Source: Pomacea canaliculata (Eukaryota; Mollusca; Gastropoda; Architaenioglossa; Ampullariidae). Taken from it: a stretch of DNA of 64,000 nt. Below are positions 21,565 to 33,531 of the stretch, one piece after another. Made by a program: the position numbers and the translations under genes. Position 1 is the first letter of the stretch. Each line of letters begins with the position of its first letter. The notes beneath the pieces were generated by a model that worked only from the letters and a program-made list of their open reading frames with translations, was not told where the DNA came from and ran no database searches. The stretch is from contig NC_037590.1 in the NCBI RefSeq assembly GCF_003073045.1, forward strand, positions 2,506,016 to 2,570,015, given 5' to 3'.

Positions 21565-24126
21565 ATGAATATTTTCAGGCTTATTGGGGACATGTCCCAT
21601 CTTTTGGCAATAATTTTATTGTTGCTGAAGATGTGGAAAACCAGATCTTGTGCAGGTAAATGACTTTGTTGGGAGAGACCCTTTGTCAAAATTATATTTA
21701 CAGGACACCAGTTAGTAAAGTAGTTGCCGGTTGTTTGTGTTGTCAGTCAACTTATTGTTGACATCGAAGTGGATTATTGACTAGTAACTGCTGTACTATA
21801 GCATTTTAAGTGCTTCAAAGATTTGTTTTTTATGTAGGGATGACGTTAGTTATTTATTGAAAGCTGTGGGAATGGCTGAAAATGCCAGTGCAATTTTTGA
21901 TGCCGTGTCAATGTTGTCAGTGCACGAACAGAACATTTGGATAGAGGTGAACTAATGCAAGTGATAATGAAGCAGTACTTATGTCACTCCACTCAGCCGA
22001 AGAGATGCTTTTGTTGAATCCTTTATAATACCCATATACATGTTTGCATGATCAATAGTAGCGTAGTCTCTAGTCTTGGAGATCAGTACAACATGGTAGT
22101 TTGAGTGCATCCTGTTGTCATAGGGTACCTAGGTAGTAAGCATTTACCACAGAAAGTAGCAACAGTATGTGTTTCTGTGTGTTATTTAGATATAGGAAAC
22201 ATTTCTGACTTTCTATGATGGAAATAAAAGTAAATTTATATATTCATTTTTCTAGTCTTTTGATCTAGCTAAAATTACAATTTGGGCTGCTATACGTTTT
22301 CCTCATTGGCAGTAGACACTTGTGTGCTGGTTGGGATGGGAGGATTTGCTAACTCAGCATAAAAATACCAAGAACCAAGCAACTTGACATCCTGATAATC
22401 TTTTCACTAAATCCCACAAACATGTGTCAAGATTAGGAGCATAAGAGTGGTTCGTGCTAAGCATAATACATAATACTATGTATACTACTAAGCATAATAC
22501 TAGTTTCTTTCATAAATTTAAAAGGCATTTCTCTAAACTGAAAGATGGTTGGATTTGTGAGACTGACCCGGGTTATTTGGATTTTGGAGAAATTTGTACT
22601 GCCACATTTGCAGCTTTGTGATTGGACAAAAAAAAAAATGAAGCTTTTTTTAAGAAGCTTATTTCATCTAGCTTCTAATGGATTTAAATGATTTTACTAA
22701 TATCATACTTGACTTTAACTGATGAGCTGTGTAAAATTCTTTCTTTTCATATTGATGGGTTGTTTATTCTTGTTTAAAATTAATTTTATAGTAGAAAACA
22801 AGTGCTGGTTATTTTTTATGTGAAATGAATGGGTAACATAGTTTCACATTTACTAATTTAGATATGTAAAACTTGTGTCTGTGAATTGTCACTGTAACTT
22901 TTCACTACACTTTTGTTGTACAGGCATCTCTGGCAAGTCACAAGTTCTGTTTGCCCTAGTATTCCTGACACGCTACTTGGATCTGTTTACTACATTTATT
23001 TCTCCCTACAACACCATCATGAAGATGTTCTTTATTGCTTCTTCGCTCTTCACTGTGTACCTTATGTTTGTGAAATTTAAGGCCACTTATGATGCCAACC
23101 ATGACACTTTCCGCATAGAGTTTCTGGTGGTGCCTGTTGGAGGTCTTGCATTTCTTGTCAACCATGAGTTTAGTCCATTGGAGGTAGAGATTTTTATTTT
23201 ACATGTTTTAATAGTTTTGACATGGTGTGTTTTGGGATGAAACATTTTATGGGTGGCAGGGATCTGCATAATCTAAAATGGCTCCACTTGACACATCCGC
23301 AGTAGTCCAAATTTCAAACATTAACACTTAAGTAGTAGCTTTCCATTGTAACTTCATTTGAAATTAGTAGTAAGTGATGGATAGACAATGATCCAAAATT
23401 TTATGAAATATAAGATACCTCTATGAATGTTGTATTCTTCATTTCTTGCTGAATGTTTAGTGAAATCTGTAACCAGTGCAGCACAGTGAATTGCAGCCAG
23501 TAAATGCTTGCTGAAGGGTTGAATGGAAAGAATTGAATTTTTTTTTTAATATTATTCTACCAGTAGTATTGATTGTATTTTTGCCAAAAAGAGGCTATAG
23601 AAGAGTGAGTATCATCTTGTCTGCATCCAGATTTTGTGGACATTTTCCATCTACCTGGAATCAGTTGCCATTCTGCCCCAGCTGTTCATGGTCAGCAAAA
23701 CAGGTGAAGCAGAGACCATCACCTCTCACTACCTGTTTGCCCTTGGCTCCTACCGCGCTTTGTACATTCTCAACTGGGTCTACCGTTACTACTTTGAGGG
23801 CTTTTTCGACTTGATAGCTGTGGTGGCAGGATGCGTTCAAACAATTCTCTACTGTGACTTTTTCTACCTCTACATCACAAAGGGTAAGTAGCTGTTGGGG
23901 ATATTTTACAGAATTCATAGCATCAAGACCAGGTTATCCATGGTATGGTCATCAAGTAAATGCATTAAGATCGCAAGTTGAAATTTTTTTTGCCATGAGG
24001 TTTCCAAGAAGTTTGCTGAAACTTCTAACTAGCGAATGTTTTGTCACTTTTGTTAGAGCTTATGCACTTAAAGTTCACTTTTATGTTGCAGTCTTGAAAG
24101 GCAAAAAACTGAGCTTACCAGCCTAA
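21565..24126 (+). CDS. KDELR: ER lumen protein-retaining receptor (KDEL receptor)
   Basis: Four exons, 21565-21655, 22924-23183, 23631-23883 and 24092-24126, join in phase (1, 0, 1) into 212 residues, the usual length for the family. It is a seven-helix Golgi membrane receptor that binds escaped ER proteins carrying KDEL-type tails and returns them by COPI vesicles. It begins [16 protein letters not shown]. It carries the highly conserved [42 protein letters not shown] and [10 protein letters not shown] segments, then [33 protein letters not shown] and the cytosolic tail [10 protein letters not shown], whose lysines are needed for COPI return. The final exon encodes only 11 complete codons plus the stop. 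Nothing suggests decay. Confidence 0.97.
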
Positions 24127-27100
24127 CGGGTCAGTGAATGGCTAGGCACCAATTTCTGGATGGATGAGGGTTTCAGTCAGAAACTGCTGCAGTGTTTGCA
24201 TGCTTCCAGACTCTGCAGTTGCAGAACTTTTGTGAGACTTTTGGTGAGAGGAACAGACACTGTGGCACTGGTGTTTGTAAAGTGTGGAATGCTTGTCAAC
24301 TATACATTTGTATGTAAGGGGTAGGGAACACCTTTGAATGAGTTTTTCTATTAATATTGTCATCAACTTGCTTTTCTTTTGCTGTCTGTTGTAGACCCCC
24401 TTCTGACTCCTTTTTTTCCCCCACCCCCTCCAATCATGAGTTGGTGTTTATATTTCCTTTCAGTATTGCAGAATATTATTAAAGACAATTTTTTTACCTG
24501 TCACTCACTGCACATAAATGACATTCTCAGTAGCAAGCATGAGTAACATTCAGTAATACTTTGTGGGTCACTTTGTAACAAGCATCCATTCACCTTGCTT
24601 TCACCTGTAGTCTTTTGAGTGTCATAGAATCCAAGAAACTTGATAACAGCACTGCTAACCTGTACTCTTATGAAACCTACGTTTTCATTTTTCTTTCACA
24701 AGTAGAAATCTGAATCAATCAATGGTATTATTTTGTTTAGGGCCACATTTTATTGCCAAGCTATTTAAATTAACGGGGCCCAATCTGCAGCAGCAAGAGT
24801 CATTGACCTGGATACCAAGATTTGTTCAAATTTGTTAACAGGATCTCCAGTGTAAAACAGATTAAAATTTTATGTCAACAAGTAGCAGATTTAGAGTGTT
24901 TGTCAAACTTGTCAAAAGATGTCTCCCTATCAGACCACATCGCAGGCTTTTGAAACTCTGGCAGTTTTCTGATCTCACACGATAAATAAACAGCTCCTGT
25001 TCCTGGTAATCTCTTCTTTAGCTGCTTCTGTTAATAATAAACAAGATCATGCTAACTAGCAAAAGGCAGTTTGTCAGATTTACAGCACAGTATGCGTCCT
25101 ACTGAGTACTAGCTATTTGGCATTGCTTTTGCTACAGTGGCCATTTAATTGTTAATCATTTCTCACCATTTGAAAACAAAACAAAAAATAACAAACTAAA
25201 GAACTGATTTATGACATTAATATGGAGGTATTTTAATTACTCACCGTGTGAGCATGTGTGTGTTGGACTTGTAAAAGTGGACGAACCTTGAAAACTGTTT
25301 CAGGATAGCTAATTTTTAAATGTTTGCATTGCATGCCCTTGCGCTTTTTCATATTATGAATGTTGCTTTCTCTTATGCTTGAGTCTTAAGTTAGTGTAGC
25401 ATTAGAGTACATTGAAGAATATACATATATGCATGAAAATTGTCTGCCATGTCATCTGTAATAAGATGTGCTTAATTCATTGATAGTTTAAGATACTGTA
25501 AAAGTGTTGTTAGCCAGCATGACAGTACAACTAGATTCATTTGTCCAGCAGACAAAACCAAAAAACAAAATCTCTTCAGAAGGATAGTTGTTTTGGAGTT
25601 GAAAATTTACCGTTCTCTCCTCGAAGTGAATGTTTTTTGTATTCAGACTTCCTTAAAGTGTTATGTATCTCCAAATGCATTGTACATTTGCTGCCACATT
25701 TAAATTAGTGTGTGGTGCATAGTAATACAGGTATGTTTGTAAAGTACCATTACTCTAAATTGGCTGTGCTGACACAGATCATTGAGCATCAAGCTTTATC
25801 CAGGTTCAGTATATTTTTGTGTGTGCACTTCTTTTTGTCTTGTATTACTGTAATTTGTAGAGTGTTCTTTACACATCTGTTTATATTTAATGCTACACAG
25901 CTGTCATTATATCACTTAAAACCACTAGGGTTTGGGATGGAACAATTAGAACTTGAGAAACATGGGAATTGTGGTTCTTGCAAGCCATAGTGTTTTGGAA
26001 CAGCTGTTTTACTGGTACATGGATTAAATCAGTTATGAAGAATTAAAGTACCATGTCATTCTTACAGAGAAAATGTTTTGTGCTATAATTTGTTGCGATC
26101 TAACAGAGCTAATCTTGTGTTTGATGGCTGCTAACAAGAATATACCACTGAGTCTGGCTGAATTTTAAAGCAATTTTTAACAGCATTAATTTTTGACAAC
26201 ATGCTTGTGTAATGTCTTTCCTCCTCTAAATATAATTTATAAAATATAAACATGAGTACAATCATATCACAAAATCTTGTACTAGTTTTATATTGTTTTC
26301 TAGGTGACTGTGATCACCTTGTCTTCAAACTAATCTGAAGATGTAAGACAGAATTTAAATTTTGGCTTATATCTTAAAGTTCATCGAGTTACATTATTGA
26401 TAGTCATTATATCAGCCTGTTTCTCAACAAAAAAAAAAAAAGGATGTGTGTGAAAGAGAAGCTGTATATACCAGTATGCTAAGGTTCCTGCCTTAAACAT
26501 TGTAGAGTTATATATTTTTTTTTTTCGGTTAATTTGCATGTTTACCAAAAGCATTTTGAAAATCATTTCCTGCTACAGTTGTCAGATAAATATTTTAGCA
26601 TTATTTTGTTAGTTTTGCACAAAATGATGGGTTATTCATGCATGATAAAGTTGACAGGTGGAAAAAAAATGTAGATTCATCTTGTGTCTTCATCAGCATG
26701 ATAAAGGCTTCAGAAAGATAAATAAAGTTTTATTTGTAAGAAGGCATATATATGTGTGTGTGTACACTTCTGTGCATTCTGGCTGCAAATAACATTTGTG
26801 CTATAGCATTTTTTTCAATGCTAGGATGGAAAATGTATTCCACATAGTCATAAATTATACTCAGGTCTGTAAATACTTCCCCCATTTTAGTTTTCTTGGA
26901 CTTCAAGGTTGGTGTGGCATTTTTTCCTTTTTGTTTTCAGATCAAGAAGCATTTTAAGTATCTTGTTGGTACTTGATGTGGCAATGACCATTTATTATGC
27001 TATACATTATTATCATGCATATGAACGTTTCCACAATGGTCTCCAAAACAACAACAAAAAAATCAATTGCCCAGTTCTCTACTTCACAAGCTCTGTGGGA

Positions 27101-27665
27101 TGGAGATTAGTCAGAAGTATTGATTGAAGATCTTTAATGTGGTGTTGTTGCTGCAAAACAAAAAATAAAAAGGCTTCAGCGCTCAAAAATATGAGTTAAA
27201 TGATGCAGATCTCCAACACTTTAATACTCAAGTAACTGTGTGTGTCTATATCCAGGAGAGTTGACCAAAAATCTTAGAGTAACAAGAACAGACTTTACTG
27301 TGGTCGTAGTTATAAGCAAAGGTAAGTTGTTGCCCTAGGGCAAAATGGGAAATAAAAGGGCAACCTTTCTGAAATTACAAAGCCAGACCCCATAGATGAT
27401 GTTTTACCCCTGGACCCATAGTTACAAACAGCAAAAGTTTACTAGGAAAAAGAAATTAAGTATAACTACCACCCCTGGTAAAAAATTGTCTACCTTAAAT
27501 TGTTTTATGTTAGTATTGATATTCCCCACAAATTTTCTGGAAAACAGCACCAACTTCATGACCTCTTGGCCTGAGAAAACACAGTTTTACATTTTTTTCC
27601 ATTATTTTTAAAACTGTTAACCCTTCTTGATGATCAGGAACTAAGTAGTGTGTTCAAGCTCTAAC
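24127..27665. other. KDELR and POLG2 3' regions, convergent
   Basis: AT-rich, with no clear coding exon. Candidate KDELR poly(A) signals are AATAAA at 24985-24990 and 26721-26726; the latter would give a 2.6-kb 3' UTR. For the minus-strand POLG2, AATAAA is present at 26991-26996 (read as tttatt). The last POLG2 coding exon should be in the right-hand part. A minus-strand frame just below 27580 reads VMKLVLFSRKFVGNI after a possible AG, which aligns loosely with the end of the family, but its phase is only satisfied with a weak acceptor. A plus frame at 26940-27040 with one hydrophobic segment was not accepted as an exon. Confidence 0.45.
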
Positions 27666-30600
27666 CTTGAGACTGGTATCTCTGCTCCGTATGATAATCA
27701 CACCACTCTCCAGTGTCTGGTCACTCAATACCACTGTGTAAGGAACACCTAGCTCATCATTCCTTTACCAAAAAAAAAAAAAGTAAAAACAACTGTGGTT
27801 TTGAGAATATACATGTACAGCTAGATCCTAAACAATTTATTTGCAATATCGTAACCTAAAAGTAAAGGCATTTTTTAAAAAGTTTGCAGTAACTCATAAT
27901 GATAACAGAAGCCTGCATTACCTCCTGTATTGAGACTCCATGGAATCTGAATTTCTTGGCAGATGCAAGACTGAAAGGTTACCCTCTCTTAGTTCCTTTG
28001 CCACATGTTGGGACAAAATGAATACCTCTTTTTTCTTTGATCCGGTCACAGACAAGGCCACGTGGTAAGGGCATAACAGTGGGTGCAACTGAAGGACCTG
28101 AGACATGGATAAATTAAAAGATTTAGAAATAAACAGTATATTGTAAACTTTTTTCATAACATCTGTAATAATCATCAATGATCAACATGAACAGTAAGAT
28201 GTTACCTTGCTTGTCCTGTATCCCCCCCAGTTCTTTCTGCTCTGAATGTTTGTAGTGCACAACAATCAGTATATATATATATTTTTTAAATGTAAATTGT
28301 GCATGAATTAAAACAATGTATGTAAAGTTAAAATTAACAGACACTAGAGTTTTGTTCTGCCTACAGTTTTCCCTTATGCAGCCTTGTAAATGAAAATTCA
28401 AAATTCCTAAATAATTGAAAGCTGTGTTGATATTTTATATGACAGCAATGACTGAAAATATCTTGCTAATCAATCATTATCTGCAGAGTTTTTGTATGAT
28501 GCCTGCTAAACCTCAAAATGTGAATCTTATAGCTGTTTCCTAAAAATGTCTTACCAACAATAAATAAAAGAGTAGGCTAGTAAGCTTACCTTCTTGATAT
28601 CTTGTTTTTTCTCTGAAGAGGTGGCCTTAACCGTTTTCTCCCTGTAGCTGTCTGTCAAAAATGCTGCCATGCAGCTCTCCACACTGGTCTGGCATTCGAG
28701 GAGGTGAGCGTGGAAAACTGCCTTGTCGTGTCTGACCTAGTTAAAGTTAAACCATACATCACAAACGATCTACAGAAACAGTTTCAACAAGTCCAAAAAA
28801 GCAGTGAAAGTGATCTCATTGATTTGCATTCTTCCACTAATGCACTGCTACTGACAGCATATTCTTGAAAGGTAGCAATAGCACTCTACCTGAGGGGATG
28901 GGCCAGATTTTGATTCCAAATCAAGAAGAGGACTGTTGCCATGGTTGTCAATTGTCTCAAGTGGTTCAATTCCCCATGGGAAGCTGTAGCCAATAATGGT
29001 TCTACTGATGCTAGTTTTATTGCCATTTGTAACTGATGATGTGGAACTGCATATTTTGGAAGGGTTTGTTGAAAACTGTGAAATATGAATTATATAAATT
29101 CAACTGTTTCCAAATCAAAGATGTTAACAATCAACTTTGCAGACTGTTAAGGTTGAAAACTCATTGCAATAATCTTAGAAAGATAACAGAGTAAATCGCT
29201 CTTCAGCAGGAAAGTAATTTATTTCTTCCTTTTATACTGGATTTTCATCTAGCAGACAGGGAAATGTTGTACCCCATTAATCCTTTAATGCTGATGTCAG
29301 AAAAATTATCAAACTTTGAGAATGGAGGTAATAGTGTTCACTTTTTAAAATATGAATGTAAAATAACGTTTAAATGATCATGCTTTGTTTACTACAAGAC
29401 ACCAACTAATCAAACTGTAACTTATATCTGCAGAATAAAAGCCTTTCAACAGTTACACTCTCATTCCAGTTTCACGACATGATATACTTACTTTTTTCCA
29501 CCAACTAAGGCGTTTTCTTGTCCAGAATTCTACTGCCTGAGCCACATTTACTGGTGGTAAATAATGCTGGGATAGAAGGTGAGTTTCACATAACCCACTG
29601 AAATATCAACAGCATCAAGCATTGTTCATAAAGTAGACTACAGACAGACTGCCTTAAAAGCTGGCAATAAACTTTCTTTCTCCCAGAAAACACGTTTCTC
29701 CCTTAACTTTAAATGCCACCATTTCAACATGTCCTCACATCAGGAAAGGAAGGGAAATGAGATTCTGTTATGATTAATTACTGGTTTTTGATTAAAATTT
29801 AATTAATGAATTTTTTTATTTACTCACACTAAAATGTACGTATTGCACATTAACACATGCATATATATAAGCATGTGTGCATATGTACAGCCAAATCCAG
29901 AAATGTTCAAAAAAAAAAACCAAACTGATTCATACTTGTTTAAAAGCTTAGAGTTATTGTCCGAACTCTTGTCCTCAGTCTTAAGGTTAAAGCATTGGCC
30001 TGTACTGGCCAGTGATAGAGGCAACTGTCCGCTGGTCATTTGTAGTGATGATAGGTAGGCTTCAAGACATTCTGAGGAAGAAACAAAATGAACTCAAACA
30101 TTCTCTCTGTTCTTTTAAAACCAAAAACACACAAAGGGAAAGCTACTCAATTGATTTTTCCAGAAAAATTTTTCATAATCTAATGTTTTTTCTGTGTTGA
30201 CAATATGGGCCTGGTTTAGTCTTTGGCTAATGATTAACCAGATCATGAATTTGGTGTAAATATGCAATCTGTTCTACTAGTTTTGGTGTCTTCAAGCTGA
30301 TATATATTTTTACATACTCTTGGCAACCAAGATTCATCATTTTTATGTAGACACTAACTTTGCAAAAGACGCTAACAAAACAATAGGACTTATGTTTGCA
30401 TCTAGAGAAAAGACAAAAAAGAATTTTGCTATGATGAGATCACTTATATACAACATTAGGAATACACATATAAACAGATTATTTTGGTACAAGCAGAATC
30501 TGCCACATGATTTTTACTAAGTGTACATGCTTTTACTGAGTATAAAACAAAACTACATCATTAAAGAAGAGAGGTAAAGGTTGCCTATAGCTTTTAGGTT

Positions 30601-32615
30601 GTTAGGGAGTGAGGTATTACACTTATCTCGGGGAAAGCTTCTTTGTGAAAATGGTGCCTAGTTTTTATTTCCCCTAACCTCTCGGATCAGGGATGCCCAA
30701 TCATCTGGCCAGCAAAGGTGCCTCATCAGCCCACTCATTTTAACCAGACACAACATAATTTCATTTTAAAACCACCATGTTCTGGACTGTGAGATTTTAT
30801 GTCATGCCTAGAGCAGCCCTCGGGTGAAAAAGGGTTGGGCACCACTGAATTACAGCATACAGCTTGATGCAACGCATGTTAAAGAAAGGAGACAACAAAT
30901 TAACTCACCTTTAGAAAGAGATGCTCTCAGTGCGCAATCCACAGGATTAGAACTGATAAAGAAATCAATTCATTTAAAATGCTTTCAATGCAAATATTAC
31001 CTTTAAACAGGTTAAATAATGAGAGCAAATATTTTTTTTAAGTATAGAAAGTTTTTTGATGAAAGCAAATCATGCAAAATCGTAATTTAAAAAATAAAAA
31101 GCCCGCATTTTGAACAAGAATAAACTATTCACTCATGAAATATAAGTTAGGCAAATGGTATTACATTTATTTTAAATATTTATTAACAAAATATTTAATG
31201 CATCAAAATGTTTAGGCATAACAACTTTTACAGATACGCATGCACACATGTGCACACACACACACACAAATCATCTTACTGTAACCTTTAAGTGATCAGA
31301 ATGCTATTACAAATACAAGATGGTTTTCTTTTTACCTTATGCTTTATAAATTTATTGCTGTAAAACTATTCTACAAATTATAACTGGCTCACAATTTTTA
31401 AGAAACATACAGATTCTTTTGTCTTTGGACTATGTAATTCTCATGTTCATATTTTGCTGTAGGATTTTCTGTGACCAAAGTTTAAAATGATATTTAGCAT
31501 AGCCATATATATATATCTTGAAAATCTCTATTTAACTTCAAATATTAACATATACACTTTTACTTTCTTAAATAGATGTGAAGTTTGATAGGTATGCAAA
31601 CCTTGAGTCTAATGAGACAAGTCTTACTGAAGACTCAGTGCTTGAACTGGTATTCTGTGGATTAGTTTTAATCATCAGGGGTGAACTTTCCAAACAAAAT
31701 GTGTTTACCTGGTGGCTAACTACAGCATCCCACCTGCAAAATGCCAAATTAAATTTCACACACCAAGTTGTGATTCTAAAATATACAAAACCTGGATATA
31801 CTTTCTGGATACATATCAAAATGAAAACTATTATCTTTCATAACCAGCAAGCTTTATAAGACCCACCAGCTGTACTAAATCTTAACGTTTTATTTACAGA
31901 ATCTTTACAAGGAGACATTATCATTGCCTCTGTCTATATCATCTTTGCAGTGATCAAGGTGCAAAACTTAACACTTTTATTTTACACTAAACAAGCAGCT
32001 AAGGATATATCACAGCAAAGCAGATAGCCCTGTAAACTGGTGCTAAATGCACAGAAAGAACAAAATAATAATAAAAAATGCAAAATTTGTAAAGCACATA
32101 CTCACACTCCTAAGGGGCATGCTCTTAGTGCCTAAGAACAAGAATGAAACATCGACAGCATACAAGGGACAGGAAAACAAATAACACATGAATGAGAAAG
32201 AATAAACAACAGTACTCATGATGAATAAAAACAAGTACAGAAAATGTGAAAGGGAACCAAATAACAAGAACTGAGAGTATCATGATAAAGATCAGCAGGG
32301 AAAGGTGTGTAAAAAGACTAGCATGGTGGGAAAGGGTGTTAGGAGAATGCCAAAATGAACTTTGAACACAAGACACCTAATCTTTAGATCATTAACTGCC
32401 TCACCATTCCTTGATGATATTCTTCCTAAGAAGTGTGCCTTGTGGGCCAAACCGGAATAGCTTCTTCTCCATGCCATTTATTGTCACAAGTGACTCTTGC
32501 ACAAATCCTCTATCACTCAGCAACTTCAGAAATCTCCTCACCTTAGGATCACCCATCAAAGAACCTACTGAATTCTGCATGAGGGAAATATCAAGAAACT
32601 CCCCTTCAAATGTTT
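27666..32615 (-). CDS. POLG2: Mitochondrial DNA polymerase gamma accessory subunit (partial model)
   Basis: Nine exons in transcript order: 32405-32615, 31602-31733, 30909-30952, 29936-30071, 29492-29597, 28890-29075, 28590-28736, 27922-28097 and 27666-27762. All phases agree (2, 2, 1, 2, 0, 0, 0, 2). The protein is related to class II aminoacyl-tRNA synthetases and acts in mitochondria as the processivity factor of POLG. Landmarks are FGPQGTLLRKNIIKEWW, the SSVRLVSLDS segment, AVEFWTRKRLSWWKK, YSFPWGIEPLET, VLQLHPLLCPYHVAL, and DELGVPYTVV followed by LESGVIIIRSRDTSLK in the anticodon-binding-like domain. The first exon starts in mid-codon, so a small 5' exon with the mitochondrial leader is missing from the model, as is the last exon. 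The 44-bp exon at 30909 and its upstream donor (GTTTGC) are the weakest calls. Confidence 0.88.
31990..32065 (-). mobile_element. SINE fragment, family A (headless copy)
   Basis: The string agcagctaaggatatatcac and the following 'gatagccctgtaaac...tgctaaatgcacagaaagaac' match the body of the SINE copies at 45935, 54303 and 59288. The tRNA-like head is not present. It lies in POLG2 intron 1 (first intron of the exons found). Confidence 0.65.
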
Positions 32616-33531
32616 CTGCACAAAGTTATAAACAGCACAAAATAAATGCATTAAAAATAATGTTAATACTGTGCATGGTACTTGTATCAAAATGGCCTGC
32701 TTGCATTTTATATTTACTATACTCCAGTAGTCATGATTTAATGTTTTCTGAGGCAAAGATGTGATCTTTTAAGACAGACTTTATTCCTAAACAACAGAAG
32801 GCACACATAGATCACTTAATAAGGAATGGGGGAGGGGGAGAAAGAGATAGAGCAGGGCTTTGTTGGACATGCTAGTGTTTGGTTTTTTTTTATATAAAAA
32901 AAAATCTTTTGATCGCTCATTCTGGAATATGAATGTGCTTCATTCGATCACAGTGACGTCGAAGTGGTTCTGATCGATTATCTTCAAATTTCAAACAATT
33001 AAATGCATTGTTTTATGTCAAAGAATATTGATATGTGTGAAGTAATGACAATGTGGTACTGAAGCCTCCTATCCATTGTACAAAACGCCATCTTTAAGCA
33101 TATTTCAACACTGATGTTGCCCAAATGTTTTCTTCAAATAATGACATGCACGCTAACAACAATCACCTCCACGTGAGCGACGACCCTCCTGTTGACCCGG
33201 AAATCCCCAAACCGGTGCTCAATGAAGCCTGATTCCTCCTACACTAAAAAGTTTCGCGAAATGAACAACATTCAACAACCAGAGCAAAAATACTAAAAAG
33301 GAGGAGTTTTAAAAATTTCATTGTAATATTAGTATAAGTCTCGGGTTGTATATCAAGATTATGTCGAACTTTTGTTCATTAGAATACAATGACCAATGAA
33401 GACATTTTGGAGGAGCCACACAATTTTCAACACCGCTTTTAAAGTTGCTAGCTTTCTGACTTGGATTGTTGTGGCTTCACTTCGTCACTGACTTCAGACA
33501 ATTTAATGTAGGTTCATAAGAAATATCGACG
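32616..33531. promoter_or_regulatory. Divergent region between POLG2 and DAGLB
   Basis: POLG2 is transcribed leftward from here and DAGLB rightward, so both promoters, and the missing first POLG2 exon, must lie in this interval or very near it. The stretch 33150-33230 is more GC-rich and CpG-containing than its surroundings (for example gtgagcgacgacc and acccggaaatccccaaaccgg), which fits a shared TATA-less promoter. No TATA box is obvious at a suitable place. Confidence 0.5.

Noticed and set aside
26909..27127. Plus-strand 72-codon frame with one hydrophobic segment
   Set aside because: It starts at a chance ATG in AT-rich convergent 3' sequence, has no homologue I recognise, and lies after the complete KDEL receptor.
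29824..29935. Read-through of the POLG2 30071-29936 exon into a poly-Phe stretch
   Set aside because: The GTATGA donor after codon 44 restores phase with the next exon, and the extra residues depend on an A homopolymer.
31901..31960. Plus-strand exon-like segment with AG and GT borders and a short hydrophobic translation
   Set aside because: Only 20 codons, inside an intron of minus-strand POLG2, with no plus-strand partner exons or family similarity.
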